Positions 1-6,456 are shown, counted from the first letter of the stretch. The stretch is 8,343 nt of DNA from Candidatus Zhuqueibacterota bacterium (GCA_022562855.1 JADFON010000064.1:1-8343), one strand, 5' to 3'. Program-made: numbers and translations. The notes: generated from the sequence alone by a model not told the origin.

Positions 1-666
1 ATCAGCGAATTGTTTTTCAGTTAATGTTCCGATGAGATATTTTTTGAAGGCTTCATAAAAACCAAGAATCTGATTGTGACCTCTGCTGCCATTTTCTTCC
101 ATTTCCACGGCAATGACTTCATCGCGCAGAAAGCGGGTGCGTTTTGCCAATTCAATAGCAAGCGAACGTGCGGTTGTAACTCTTGGCAGAGAGAAAGAAA
201 AGAATAATTCGAATAGTTCATTAAATTTGTCGACATTTTCTACCGGCGGCGGCGTTTTCAATCTCTTCGCAATAATGGGGCGTCCGATCATTACCTGTGA
301 GATACGCTGACCATCCCTGTAAAGACGAAATTCGTAAAAATTGGTCAGGATAACATTGGGAAAAGTGGAAAGATAACGTTCTAATTGTTCAGTGCCTTCA
401 ATATAATCAAGGTTTGTAACGGATGGGTCTTTGGCTTCAATGTAACCAGTGATTTGATTTTTTCCGTTCCAAATACGAAAATCTGGATTTCCGGCTTCGG
501 TTTTTTTCGGAAGAATAGTTATGTTAACATTCTTGATTTTATATTCTTTGGCATACCGTTTTATTAAATCGTCGAGATGTTTGTAATAACTTTCTTCTCT
601 GGCATCACCATGCTGGGCAGTATCCGTGAGATTTTTTAGATATTCATCCAATAATTTCTTCAACAA
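1..666 (-). CDS. Type IIG/ISP-like restriction-modification enzyme, N-terminal nuclease part (partial)
   Basis: The minus strand is open from a TTG at 666 to the window edge (222 codons); the C-terminus lies outside. Seen: residues 59-79 hold a PD-(D/E)xK nuclease signature (GNPDF, then 14 residues later GYIEAKD, giving D62, E77 and K79), followed by ILTNFYEFRLYRDG (106-119). The end of the window reads TLTEKQFAD. Known: single-chain Type IIG and ISP-like enzymes place such a nuclease domain before an N6-adenine methyltransferase, and a phrase like 'TLTxxxFADxYAQT' commonly marks the linker before it. Inferred: a fused nuclease-methyltransferase that cuts unmodified foreign DNA. The methyltransferase motifs cannot be seen. 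Start choice: no in-frame ATG is near; AGG at 678-676 sits 9 nt before TTG 666, and TTG 663 is the alternative. The gene lies 124 nt beyond the DUF4440-like lipoprotein and probably has its own promoter. It could instead be a nuclease-only protein of the same domain family. Confidence 0.8.
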   Translation of the reverse strand, partial: MLKKLLDEYLKNLTDTAQHGDAREESYYKHLDDLIKRYAKEYKIKNVNITILPKKTEAGNPDFRIWNGKNQITGYIEAKDPSVTNLDYIEGTEQLERYLSTFPNVILTNFYEFRLYRDGQRISQVMIGRPIIAKRLKTPPPVENVDKFNELFELFFSFSLPRVTTARSLAIELAKRTRFLRDEVIAVEMEENGSRGHNQILGFYEAFKKYLIGTLTEKQFAD

Positions 667-735
667 ATCAAATTTCCTTTCTGAGTAAACATAAAAAAAG
701 AAAATAGATATGCAAAACTAAGATAAATCGTGATT

Positions 736-744
736 AATATACCA
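736..744 (-). promoter_or_regulatory. candidate extended -10 promoter for the restriction-modification gene
   Basis: On the minus strand this reads TGGTATATT, an extended -10 pattern (TGn followed by TATATT, 5 of 6 matches to TATAAT). No good -35 lies 16-18 nt upstream; a TTGACT is present but only 9 nt away. The predicted transcript would begin about 60 nt before the TTG start at 666. In such AT-rich DNA a match like this can occur by chance. Confidence 0.25.
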
Positions 745-790
745 CATAACAAGTCAATATAAGGGAATTTATTCAATGGAGTTGAAAACA

Positions 791-1240
791 TTAGTCCGGT
801 TTTTGAGATGTATGATCGTGAACTACCTTCCAGCCTTCTTCGAATTTTCTGAGTATTAACGTGAACTTTCCTTCCGGGTTATCCGGCTCCCGTTCGAGTT
901 TAAACGTCCCCAGAACAAATGCCGCGTCATTACCGACGGGGGTAATTTCCAGATCGCTAAAAGTCAAAATACCCATTGTTTCGGGGGAATAATTTGTTTT
1001 ATAGCGCTGGAGCACACCGTCATAGCCTCTGTTAATAACCCCGCCCGACGTAAAAGAGAGATTTTCCGATTTCCAGTAACCTTCCATAAATTCCTCGATA
1101 TTTCCCCTGTTCCATGCTTCTGCCTGCGCAGTCAAAACTTCCAAAACAGCGGCTGAGATTTCGACTTCATTTATCCGACTGCTGCATCCGGAAATTAGAA
1201 AAATGGCGAAAATTATTAATAAGTTTCTTCTATACGTCAT
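791..1240 (-). CDS. small lipoprotein with NTF2-like (DUF4440/SnoaL-type) domain
   Basis: A 149-aa protein. Residues 1-19 form a lipoprotein signal: RR near the start, a hydrophobic stretch and the lipobox LISGC, with Cys19 as the predicted lipidated residue and Ser20 after it. The rest (about 27-147) resembles the DUF4440/SnoaL-like NTF2 fold: a first helix ending AEAWNRGNIEEFMEGYW (40-56), a GGxxxRGxxxVLxRY segment (66-80), and closing strands ending GWKVVHDHTS (136-145). Such domains are small alpha+beta cones that serve as enzymes or ligand-binding pockets; this branch has no assigned reaction that I know of. Likely anchored to a membrane and facing the periplasm. The start is supported by GGGAG 7 nt upstream of the ATG. 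It lies 88 nt downstream of the beta-propeller gene on the same strand, so co-transcription is possible but not shown. Confidence 0.88.
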   Translation of the reverse strand: MTYRRNLLIIFAIFLISGCSSRINEVEISAAVLEVLTAQAEAWNRGNIEEFMEGYWKSENLSFTSGGVINRGYDGVLQRYKTNYSPETMGILTFSDLEITPVGNDAAFVLGTFKLEREPDNPEGKFTLILRKFEEGWKVVHDHTSQKPD

Positions 1241-1328
1241 GTCTGTTCTCCCAATTTTGCATAATCAATTTACTTTACTTTATCGAACTACAGTTCTCTC
1301 ATTCTTTCCGAATAAATGATAAAAAGAT

Positions 1329-2408
1329 TCAACCAACAATTTTATATTTATAAACACTCATTGACTCCATATCAATGAGGAATAAATTGTCTTCCTTAAC
1401 AATAAAATTTGTAAAATCTATGTCGATTGTCTGGTTTCCGATCAAGATACCTTCCTCAGAATATATATTGAACTGATAAAACAGCTCAGGAATTTTTGTG
1501 GTCGATCGTTTCCCCGGATCAAGTCGATATTCTGAGGTAGCGGTACCTATCCATACCCGGTTTTTGCTGTCAATTCCTATATTGTTTGTAATCAATGGAA
1601 TAAGCGGTTCAACAATTTCGGTACTAAAATCAAAAGATTGATAAAATTTCATTAATAAAGTACCATCTTTGGAATACTTCTCAATTTTATTCTGCCATTG
1701 GTAACAAATATAAATGTTATCATCTTTATCAATAATAACTTTTGTAAAATTGACGAAATAGTTCGTGTTCATATCAGAATGTGTCTCTCTTTTACCTATT
1801 CCGGAAACAAAAGTACCCTCTTGCGTCCTTATAACAACTTGCGGTTGGTCTTCACCTGTAAGGATTTTCTGCGGCATTGGCTGTTCACCCATTAATAGAT
1901 TTCCATTGGATAAAGTTTTAATAAATGTAAGTGGTTTAGACCACGGGAAACTTGAATATGTCATATCCGGATCAATAATATGAACTTTGCCGCTTGGGAA
2001 ATCTGCTACAAAAATTTTTCCGTCGTCAGTAATATCGAATCCCGCCGGAGCAGTGAATTCCAATGGCCCCTGCCCGGCTCGACCGATCGTTTCAATATAT
2101 TTAAGCTCACTGTCGTATTTTTGAATCCGCTGATTGCCCGCATCCAGGATCAAAACATTGTCATCATTATCAACAATTACATCAGCAGGCCGGAATAACA
2201 GGTAATTGGGATCATCTTCATTGTCCCCGCCTATTTGATTTACAAAAGTCAGGTTGATATCAACAGATTTTGACACATCCAATAAATGATTGGTGACAAC
2301 GGTAACACCTTCTTCAATTTTTATATCATAAAATTCATTCCCGGAACAGTTGATACTCAAACACATGAAACTTATTATTAACAATTCAATGCTTTTTTGG
2401 ATTTTCAT
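1329..2408 (-). CDS. lipoprotein with six-bladed beta-propeller (NHL-like repeats)
   Basis: A 359-aa protein. The N-terminal signal ends in the lipobox LSINC (Cys21), so it is probably a surface or periplasmic lipoprotein. The body shows repeated propeller strands of NHL type: FRPADVIVDNDDNVLILD (72-89) with NQRIQKYD, then AGFDITDDGKIFVAD (122-136), TKVIIDKDDNIYICY (222-236) with NKIEKYSKDG, and IGIDSKNRVWIGT (277-289). GRAGQGPLEF (109-118) is a hallmark of the six-bladed beta-propeller lipoproteins abundant in Bacteroidota and relatives. These propellers are usually binding scaffolds; ligand and partner are unknown, and I see no catalytic motif. The start is supported by AAGGAG 10 nt upstream. 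A possible 28-codon ORF ends 14 nt before this start, its stop codon overlapping the SD site, so translation may be coupled. Confidence 0.88.
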   Translation of the reverse strand: MKIQKSIELLIISFMCLSINCSGNEFYDIKIEEGVTVVTNHLLDVSKSVDINLTFVNQIGGDNEDDPNYLLFRPADVIVDNDDNVLILDAGNQRIQKYDSELKYIETIGRAGQGPLEFTAPAGFDITDDGKIFVADFPSGKVHIIDPDMTYSSFPWSKPLTFIKTLSNGNLLMGEQPMPQKILTGEDQPQVVIRTQEGTFVSGIGKRETHSDMNTNYFVNFTKVIIDKDDNIYICYQWQNKIEKYSKDGTLLMKFYQSFDFSTEIVEPLIPLITNNIGIDSKNRVWIGTATSEYRLDPGKRSTTKIPELFYQFNIYSEEGILIGNQTIDIDFTNFIVKEDNLFLIDMESMSVYKYKIVG

Positions 2409-2422
2409 ATCATTTATTCTCC

Positions 2423-2509
2423 TTAATGGGAAAATTTTAATTTACTCAAATACCGATCTGATCCTGTAAAAATAATAGATTTTAAAGAATCACTCTTTTG
2501 ATGAGTCAT
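2423..2509 (-). CDS. possible 28-aa leader ORF upstream of the beta-propeller gene
   Basis: ATG at 2509-2507 is preceded by GAGG with an 8-nt spacer, and the frame runs 28 codons to TAA at 2425-2423. The peptide begins MTHQKSDSLK and ends SKLKFSH; it is polar and basic, has no signal sequence and resembles nothing I recognise. The TAA overlaps the AAGGAG that serves the lipoprotein gene, and only 14 nt separate stop from next start, a layout typical of translational coupling. The start codon lies inside a potential stem (2466-2518). Against it: the region is AT-rich, so a short open frame is not surprising, and no conservation can be judged here. Confidence 0.3.
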   Translation of the reverse strand: MTHQKSDSLKSIIFTGSDRYLSKLKFSH

Positions 2510-2518
2510 ATTATTTAC
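2466..2518 (-). promoter_or_regulatory. potential three-way folded leader structure
   Basis: An outer stem pairs GTAAATAATA (2518-2509) with TATTA-TT-TTTAC (2477-2466), ten pairs with a 2-nt bulge. Inside are two small hairpins: ACTC/GAGT with a 7-nt loop (2503-2506 pairing with 2492-2495) and GATT/AATC with a 6-nt loop (2488-2491 pairing with 2478-2481 approximately). In the minus-strand RNA the outer stem would reach the start codon of the 28-codon ORF. The stems are AU-rich and individually weak, so this is only a candidate. Confidence 0.2.
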
Positions 2519-2698
2519 CTCATACCTGCCTTTCTGCAATGTAAAATAAAATTTTAGAGTGAATCTTTGAAGCGTTTTACAGTTTTTATATGGTGATGGG
2601 AAATAATATATTTTAAATGTATGAAGTCTGAACAATCCTGAATGATATTTAAAAATATATTCAAATCAAAATTAAATTTTCAAAAATAATATTTTTTG

Positions 2699-2727
2699 TT
2701 GCTTCACTCAGCAGAAATGGTTATTAT
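2699..2727 (+). promoter_or_regulatory. candidate sigma-70-type promoter for the amidohydrolase gene
   Basis: TTGCTT (2699-2704, half matching TTGACA) and TATTAT (2722-2727, five of six matching TATAAT) are separated by 17 nt, the optimal spacer. Transcription would start near 2734 and leave a leader of roughly 58 nt before the ATG at 2792. The nearly pure A/T run just upstream could act as an UP-like element. The match is good, but based on inspection only. Confidence 0.4.
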
Positions 2728-2791
2728 TTTGATGAAAATTAATACGAAATTGTGCAAAGTTTTTTTTACTTCAAATTCAGGAGGAATTGAA

Positions 2792-4393
2792 ATGAGAGCC
2801 TTTTCGTTTTGGCGGAATTTATTTTTCTGTAGTTTAGCGGTTGCAGCGTTAGCCGTAATGCCTTTCTACGTACAAGCGCAGGGTGTTCTTAAAGCGCCGC
2901 CACGCGCAGAAGGGGAGGGACCTTTTGAGCGTCTGATTATCTATGGCGGGATATTGATTGACGGAACCGGCGCCCCGCCCATAGGACCTATGACCATTAT
3001 TGTAGAACAAAATCGTATTACTCAAATCCGCAGCGCGGGAAATCCCGGGCTTCCGATGAGACCCGCCCCGCAGATCGGTCCGAACGACAAACTTGTCGAT
3101 GCGACCGGAATGTACATAATGCCGGGATTTATTGATATGCATGCCCATATGGGCGGTTCACGACAGGGTACGCCGGCTGAATATGTTTATAAGTTGTGGC
3201 TCGGCCATGGAATTACAACAATTCGCGACCCCGGCAGCGGTAACGGGTTTGACTGGAGCCTCGAGGCACAAGAAAAAAGCAATAATGACGAGATAACAGC
3301 GCCGCGTATAGAAGTGTATACGAGGGTTGGCGGGAACACTCCCGAAGAGGCGCGGCAGCGGGTAGTGGAAGCCGCTCAAAAAGGCGCTAACGGTCTAAAA
3401 CTCGGTTCTATGCGACCCGATATAATGAGAGCGGTCTTAGATGAAGCCAGGCGGCAGGGCATCAGGACGGGAGCGCACCTCGCGCAAATGGGGGTTGTAC
3501 GGATGAACGCGCTGGATGCGGCTAAGATGGGTTTGACTACACTCGAACACTGGTACGGACTGCCTGAGTCAATGTTCTATAATCAGGTTGTTCAGGATTT
3601 TCCCCTCGATTACAATTATAATAATGAACAGGACCGTTTCGGGCAGGCGGGGAGACTCTGGAAACAGGCTGCCGAACCGTTCAGTGAACACTGGTACGCA
3701 ATCATGGATGAGTTTCTTGCGCTGGATTTCACCTTTGTACCTACGATGACTATCTACGAAGCAAGCAGAGACCTTATGCGTGCACGGCGTGCCGAATGGC
3801 ATGATGAATATACGCTTCCTTCCCTATGGCGGTTTTATAAACCTGACAGAAACTCGCACGGTTCGTACTGGTTTTACTGGACAACCGAAGACGAAATCGC
3901 ATGGAAAAGAAATTACCAATTGTGGATGGCATTTCTCAATGAATATAAAAACCGCGGCGGAAGAGTGGCAACCGGTTCCGATTCAGGGTTTATTTACAAG
4001 CTCTATGGATTTGGCTATATCAGGGAGCTGGAACTCCTCCGCGAAGCGGGATTTCATCCGCTTGAGGTAATCAGATCGGCTACCCTGATGGGCGCAGAAG
4101 CGCTTGGAAGGGATGACGAAATCGGTTCAATAGAGGTCGGCAAACTCGCCGATTTTGCAATTGTCGAGGAAAATCCGCTGCAGAATCTCAAAGTTCTGTA
4201 TGGGACGGGTGCAATAAAACTCAATGAAAATAACGAGCCTATTCGTGTCGGCGGTATTAAATATACCATAAAGAACGGTATTGTATACGATGCAAAAGAG
4301 CTTCTCGCCGATGTGCGAAAAATGGTTGCAGACGCCAAGAAAAAAGAGAACTTTGAAATCATCCAGCCCGGGGCAAAGAAAAAAGGAAAGTAG
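2792..4393 (+). CDS. secreted metal-dependent amidohydrolase
   Basis: A 533-aa protein. The start at 2792 is chosen because AGGAGG lies 7 nt upstream and the next residues form a signal peptide (RNLFFCSLAVAALAVMPF, likely cleavage VQA-Q after residue 29); the frame is open back to an earlier ATG-less start, which lacks an SD. The mature part has the amidohydrolase plan: an N-terminal strand set with GGILIDGTG (about 52-60), PGFIDMHAH with metal ligands H117 and H119, GLKLGS with the probable carboxylated Lys203, H229 in GAHLAQ, H253 in LEHW, the catalytic Asp397 in TGSDSG, and the C-terminal GSIEVGKLADFAI returning strand. Known: relatives hydrolyse cyclic amides, imidazolonepropionate, or Xaa-Pro-type dipeptides. 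The substrate here is not predictable. An aromatic-rich stretch (about 330-380) sits before the catalytic Asp. The tail is Lys-rich. It probably acts outside the cytoplasm. Confidence 0.93.
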   Translation: MRAFSFWRNLFFCSLAVAALAVMPFYVQAQGVLKAPPRAEGEGPFERLIIYGGILIDGTGAPPIGPMTIIVEQNRITQIRSAGNPGLPMRPAPQIGPNDKLVDATGMYIMPGFIDMHAHMGGSRQGTPAEYVYKLWLGHGITTIRDPGSGNGFDWSLEAQEKSNNDEITAPRIEVYTRVGGNTPEEARQRVVEAAQKGANGLKLGSMRPDIMRAVLDEARRQGIRTGAHLAQMGVVRMNALDAAKMGLTTLEHWYGLPESMFYNQVVQDFPLDYNYNNEQDRFGQAGRLWKQAAEPFSEHWYAIMDEFLALDFTFVPTMTIYEASRDLMRARRAEWHDEYTLPSLWRFYKPDRNSHGSYWFYWTTEDEIAWKRNYQLWMAFLNEYKNRGGRVATGSDSGFIYKLYGFGYIRELELLREAGFHPLEVIRSATLMGAEALGRDDEIGSIEVGKLADFAIVEENPLQNLKVLYGTGAIKLNENNEPIRVGGIKYTIKNGIVYDAKELLADVRKMVADAKKKENFEIIQPGAKKKGK

Positions 4394-4418
4394 AAAATTA
4401 TTTGATTTTCTACTTTTT
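4387..4418 (+). terminator. 12-bp hairpin with T-run after the amidohydrolase gene
   Basis: AAAGTAGAAAAT (4387-4398) and its exact reverse complement ATTTTCTACTTT (4405-4416) flank a 6-nt loop, and a run of five T residues spans 4414-4418. The left arm includes the amidohydrolase stop codon. The stem has only three G-C pairs, so it may be a weak or leaky intrinsic terminator, or an mRNA 3' stabiliser that lets some transcription pass into sir2, whose ATG lies about 20 nt beyond. The Sir2 SD (AGGCGG, 4423-4428) remains outside the stem. Confidence 0.5.
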
Positions 4419-4436
4419 GATTAGGCGGATAAACAA

Positions 4437-5183
4437 ATGCGAAATGGACTCGTAGATTACTTAAAAAAAGCTGACAGGGTGTTGATTTTCACCGGGGCAG
4501 GGATTTCGACAAACAGCGGGATACCGGATTTTAGAGGACCGCAGGGTGTCTGGCAGAATACAAAACCTGTTTATTATCAGGATTTTATGTCTTCTGAGGC
4601 TGCGAGAAGGGAATACTGGGAATATAAACTTGGTGGTTTTGAAGCTTTTGATAACGCCGAACCGAATTCGGTTCATGAGTCGATGGTAAAACTCGAAAAA
4701 GCCGGCAAACTCGAAAAGATTGTTACGCAAAACATCGATGGGCTTCATTCAAAAGCCGGGACTTCCCCAGAAAAAATTGTCGAAATGCACGGCAGCAACA
4801 GGGAAATAGAATGCCAGTCATGCGGAAAGCGGTCTGAGCCGGAAAATCATTTCAAGGAATTCAAAAAGACGAATATTCCTCCCGACTGCGATTGCGGGGG
4901 ATATTTAAAACCGGCAACTATCAGTTTTGGACAAAACCTCCGGGAGCAGGATATCAGGATTGCCACCGAGAGCGCCGGAAACGCCGATCTTGTGATCGCC
5001 CTTGGAACAACGCTTTCGGTGTATCCCGCAGCATCCATAACGCTTCTTGCCGCACGAATGGGCGCTCCATATGTTATTATCAACCGGGGACTCACGGAGC
5101 ATGACGATAAACCGGAGGTAAGTTTGCGATTAGAGGGCGATGTATCCGATATTTTCCCCCCTGCTGTTGACGGAGCCTGTTGA
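4437..5183 (+). CDS. Sir2-family NAD-dependent protein deacylase (CobB-like)
   Basis: A 248-aa protein, normal length for a bacterial sirtuin core. Seen in order: the NAD-binding GAGIS (20-24) and GIPDFRG (28-34), TQNIDGLH (97-104) with Gln98, Asn99 and Asp101, the catalytic His118 in MHGS, four zinc cysteines as C126-x2-C129 and C151-x-C153, LKPATISFG (157-165), and GTTLSVYPA (190-198). Known: sirtuins remove acyl groups from lysine using NAD+, giving nicotinamide and O-acyl-ADP-ribose. The Tyr-x-x-Arg pair typical of class III desuccinylases is not evident; the equivalent region reads RREYWEYKL. So deacetylase-like activity is the likelier guess. No signal or membrane segment, hence cytoplasmic. 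The start has AGGCGG 8 nt upstream. It lies 43 nt past the amidohydrolase stop and heads a probable co-directional cluster. The gene looks complete and intact. Confidence 0.95.
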   Translation: MRNGLVDYLKKADRVLIFTGAGISTNSGIPDFRGPQGVWQNTKPVYYQDFMSSEAARREYWEYKLGGFEAFDNAEPNSVHESMVKLEKAGKLEKIVTQNIDGLHSKAGTSPEKIVEMHGSNREIECQSCGKRSEPENHFKEFKKTNIPPDCDCGGYLKPATISFGQNLREQDIRIATESAGNADLVIALGTTLSVYPAASITLLAARMGAPYVIINRGLTEHDDKPEVSLRLEGDVSDIFPPAVDGAC

Positions 5184-5304
5184 AATTTGAACCTGCGGAA
5201 GGATAAGAATTTTTGATTGTAATGATCCTTTTGATTGCAACAGTTCGATAGAACTTTGACCTAAACAGGAAACAGGAGATTTTATAGCACTTTTTTCAAA
5301 TTCA
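5184..5304 (+). promoter_or_regulatory. sir2-DUF819 spacer with direct repeats and small inverted repeats
   Basis: TTTTGATTG occurs at 5211-5219 and again at 5229-5237, an 18-nt period. AAGGAT (5199-5204) can pair with ATCCTT (5225-5230), and AGTTC/GAACT (5242-5246, 5251-5255) forms a 5-bp hairpin with a GATA loop. AGGAG at 5274-5278 is the only strong SD. The repeats may be an operator or an mRNA fold, but none is long enough to be convincing alone. Confidence 0.25.
5274..5286 (+). promoter_or_regulatory. SD site facing an ATA codon, possible non-canonical start of DUF819
   Basis: AGGAG (5274-5278) is followed after 5 nt by ATA (5284-5286), in frame with DUF819. Reading from ATA gives a start of MALFSNSLLIIAV, a natural beginning for this membrane protein. 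The alternative TTG at 5305 has no SD at normal distance. ATA starts are very rare; a sequencing error or recent ATG-to-ATA change is the main rival explanation. Confidence 0.4.
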
Positions 5305-6456
5305 TTGCTCATCATTGCGGTGCTTTGCGGTAACATTGTCGTTTCGGAATTGCTGGTGCGCAAGACCTTTCTCCGGCATATCGGTACAGCCCTGTTAGTA
5401 ATTTTGGTTACGGCGGTTACGTCAAATATCAGGTTGATTCCGACAAATTCTCTTGACGCACCGATTTATGACGCTATTTTTCAGTACATTGCCCCGTTAG
5501 CAATTTTTCTCTTGCTGCTTGAGGTCAACCTGCGAACTATATTAAAGGCAGGCACGACAATGCTCTTTATATTTCTCATCGGTTCGTTCGGAACAGTGGC
5601 GGGTGTCGTTATCGGGATGATGGTTATCAATGGACGGGAAAACATAGGTGAATTGTACAACGGGATAGCAGGAATGTTTACCGGCACCTATACGGGGGGC
5701 AGTATAAATTTTAATGCCATCGCACTACACTATGGAGTCGCAAGGGATGGATTACTTTATACCGGTTCTGTTGTCGTCGATAATATCCTGACGACTATCT
5801 GGATGATCGTTTCAATTGCCGCGCCTAAAATTTTAGTTAAATTTCGTCCCAATCCTGTTATAAATCCAAATTCCGGGTCATCGGACCCGGCGCCTTCCGT
5901 AAAAGATTTTGACACGGAGACACTCGACCCGTTGATGCTTGGCGTTCTAATCGGCAGCGGTCTGGCAGCAATTTGGTTTGCTGAAACGATGGCTGCTCTG
6001 CTTTCGGCAGCAGGAATAGCAATACCTTCTATTCTCATTCTGACATCGATAGCCTTAGCTTTAGCGCAGATACCGGCTGTAAACCGCCTGAAAGGGAAAA
6101 AAGTCCTGGGAATGTTTGCTGTATATCTCTTTCTATCGGTAATCGGAGCATTTTGCGACTTCGGAGCATTGATTAGTATAGGCTCATTGGGGGTTACGTT
6201 ATTGATTCTCGCGTCGGTAACGGTTACGGTTCATGGACTCATTACTTACGCAGGCGGCGCACTGTTTAAAATAGATTGGGACATCGTTTCGATTGCTTCT
6301 CAGGCTAATGTGGGCGGTTCTACTTCGGCTCTTGCCCTGGCGCGAAGTCTTGACAGAGGCGACTTGATTCTCCCTGCGATTTTAGTTGGATCTCTCGGTT
6401 ACGGTCTCGGTACATATCTTGGATTTATGGTAGCCGAATTTATAGTATATTCATAA
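5305..6456 (+). CDS. DUF819-family multi-spanning membrane protein
   Basis: 383 aa from the TTG at 5305. About ten hydrophobic spans are visible, with a soluble loop near 176-207 carrying polar residues. DUF819 features: APLAIFLLLLEVNLRTILKAG (63-83), GTVAGVVIG (96-104), MFTGTYTGGSINFNAIA (124-140), DGLLYTGSVVVDN (148-160) and ASQANVGGSTSALALA (331-346). The two GGS motifs in opposite halves suggest an internally duplicated transporter-like architecture. The substrate is unknown; the family has no settled function that I can state. Start: no ATG or GTG is suitable. TTG 5305 has its nearest SD 26 nt away, whereas an ATA at 5284 sits 5 nt after AGGAG and would add ALFSNS residues, completing the first span. 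The true start may therefore be 5284, non-canonical. It follows sir2 by about 100-121 nt and precedes the LIC_10091-like gene by 22 nt. Confidence 0.88.
   Translation: MLIIAVLCGNIVVSELLVRKTFLRHIGTALLVILVTAVTSNIRLIPTNSLDAPIYDAIFQYIAPLAIFLLLLEVNLRTILKAGTTMLFIFLIGSFGTVAGVVIGMMVINGRENIGELYNGIAGMFTGTYTGGSINFNAIALHYGVARDGLLYTGSVVVDNILTTIWMIVSIAAPKILVKFRPNPVINPNSGSSDPAPSVKDFDTETLDPLMLGVLIGSGLAAIWFAETMAALLSAAGIAIPSILILTSIALALAQIPAVNRLKGKKVLGMFAVYLFLSVIGAFCDFGALISIGSLGVTLLILASVTVTVHGLITYAGGALFKIDWDIVSIASQANVGGSTSALALARSLDRGDLILPAILVGSLGYGLGTYLGFMVAEFIVYS

Larger units (their letters stand above)
2409..2791. other. AT-rich divergent control region between the beta-propeller and amidohydrolase genes
   Basis: This 383-nt stretch separates two divergently transcribed genes and must hold at least one promoter in each direction. 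On the plus strand it has a plausible sigma-70 type promoter near 2699-2727 and a strong SD (AGGAGG, 2779-2784). On the minus strand it has a possible 28-codon leader ORF (2423-2509) and a potential folded structure (2466-2518). The segment about 2640-2700 is nearly all A and T and could be a bent or easily melted upstream element. No clear minus-strand -35/-10 pair was found. Confidence 0.6.

Noticed and set aside
113-310. 65-codon plus-strand open frame at the left edge
   Set aside because: It lies opposite the restriction-modification gene, whose minus-strand frame shows real domain motifs; this frame does not resemble a protein family.
1285-1296. Short palindrome GAACTACAGTTC between the two minus-strand lipoprotein genes
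   Set aside because: Only 5-bp arms with a 2-nt centre and no T-run in the transcript direction; too weak to call a terminator or operator.
2696-2791. Extended N-terminus for the amidohydrolase beginning at 2696
   Set aside because: The frame is open upstream, but ATG 2792 has AGGAGG at the ideal distance and directly precedes a textbook signal peptide. The candidate promoter also overlaps the extension.
4054-4362. 102-codon minus-strand open frame inside the amidohydrolase gene
   Set aside because: It is antisense to well-conserved amidohydrolase coding sequence, Ser/Ile-rich as expected for a shadow frame, and has no recognisable domain or SD.
4437-5183. Sir2 as an antiphage defence effector
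   Set aside because: Its motif set, zinc cysteines and 248-aa length are those of a metabolic CobB-type deacylase with no extra fused domain. The only nearby defence-type gene is 4 kb away on the other strand.
5757-6038. 93-codon minus-strand open frame inside DUF819
   Set aside because: Antisense to clear DUF819 membrane sequence; no family resemblance and no supporting ribosome site.
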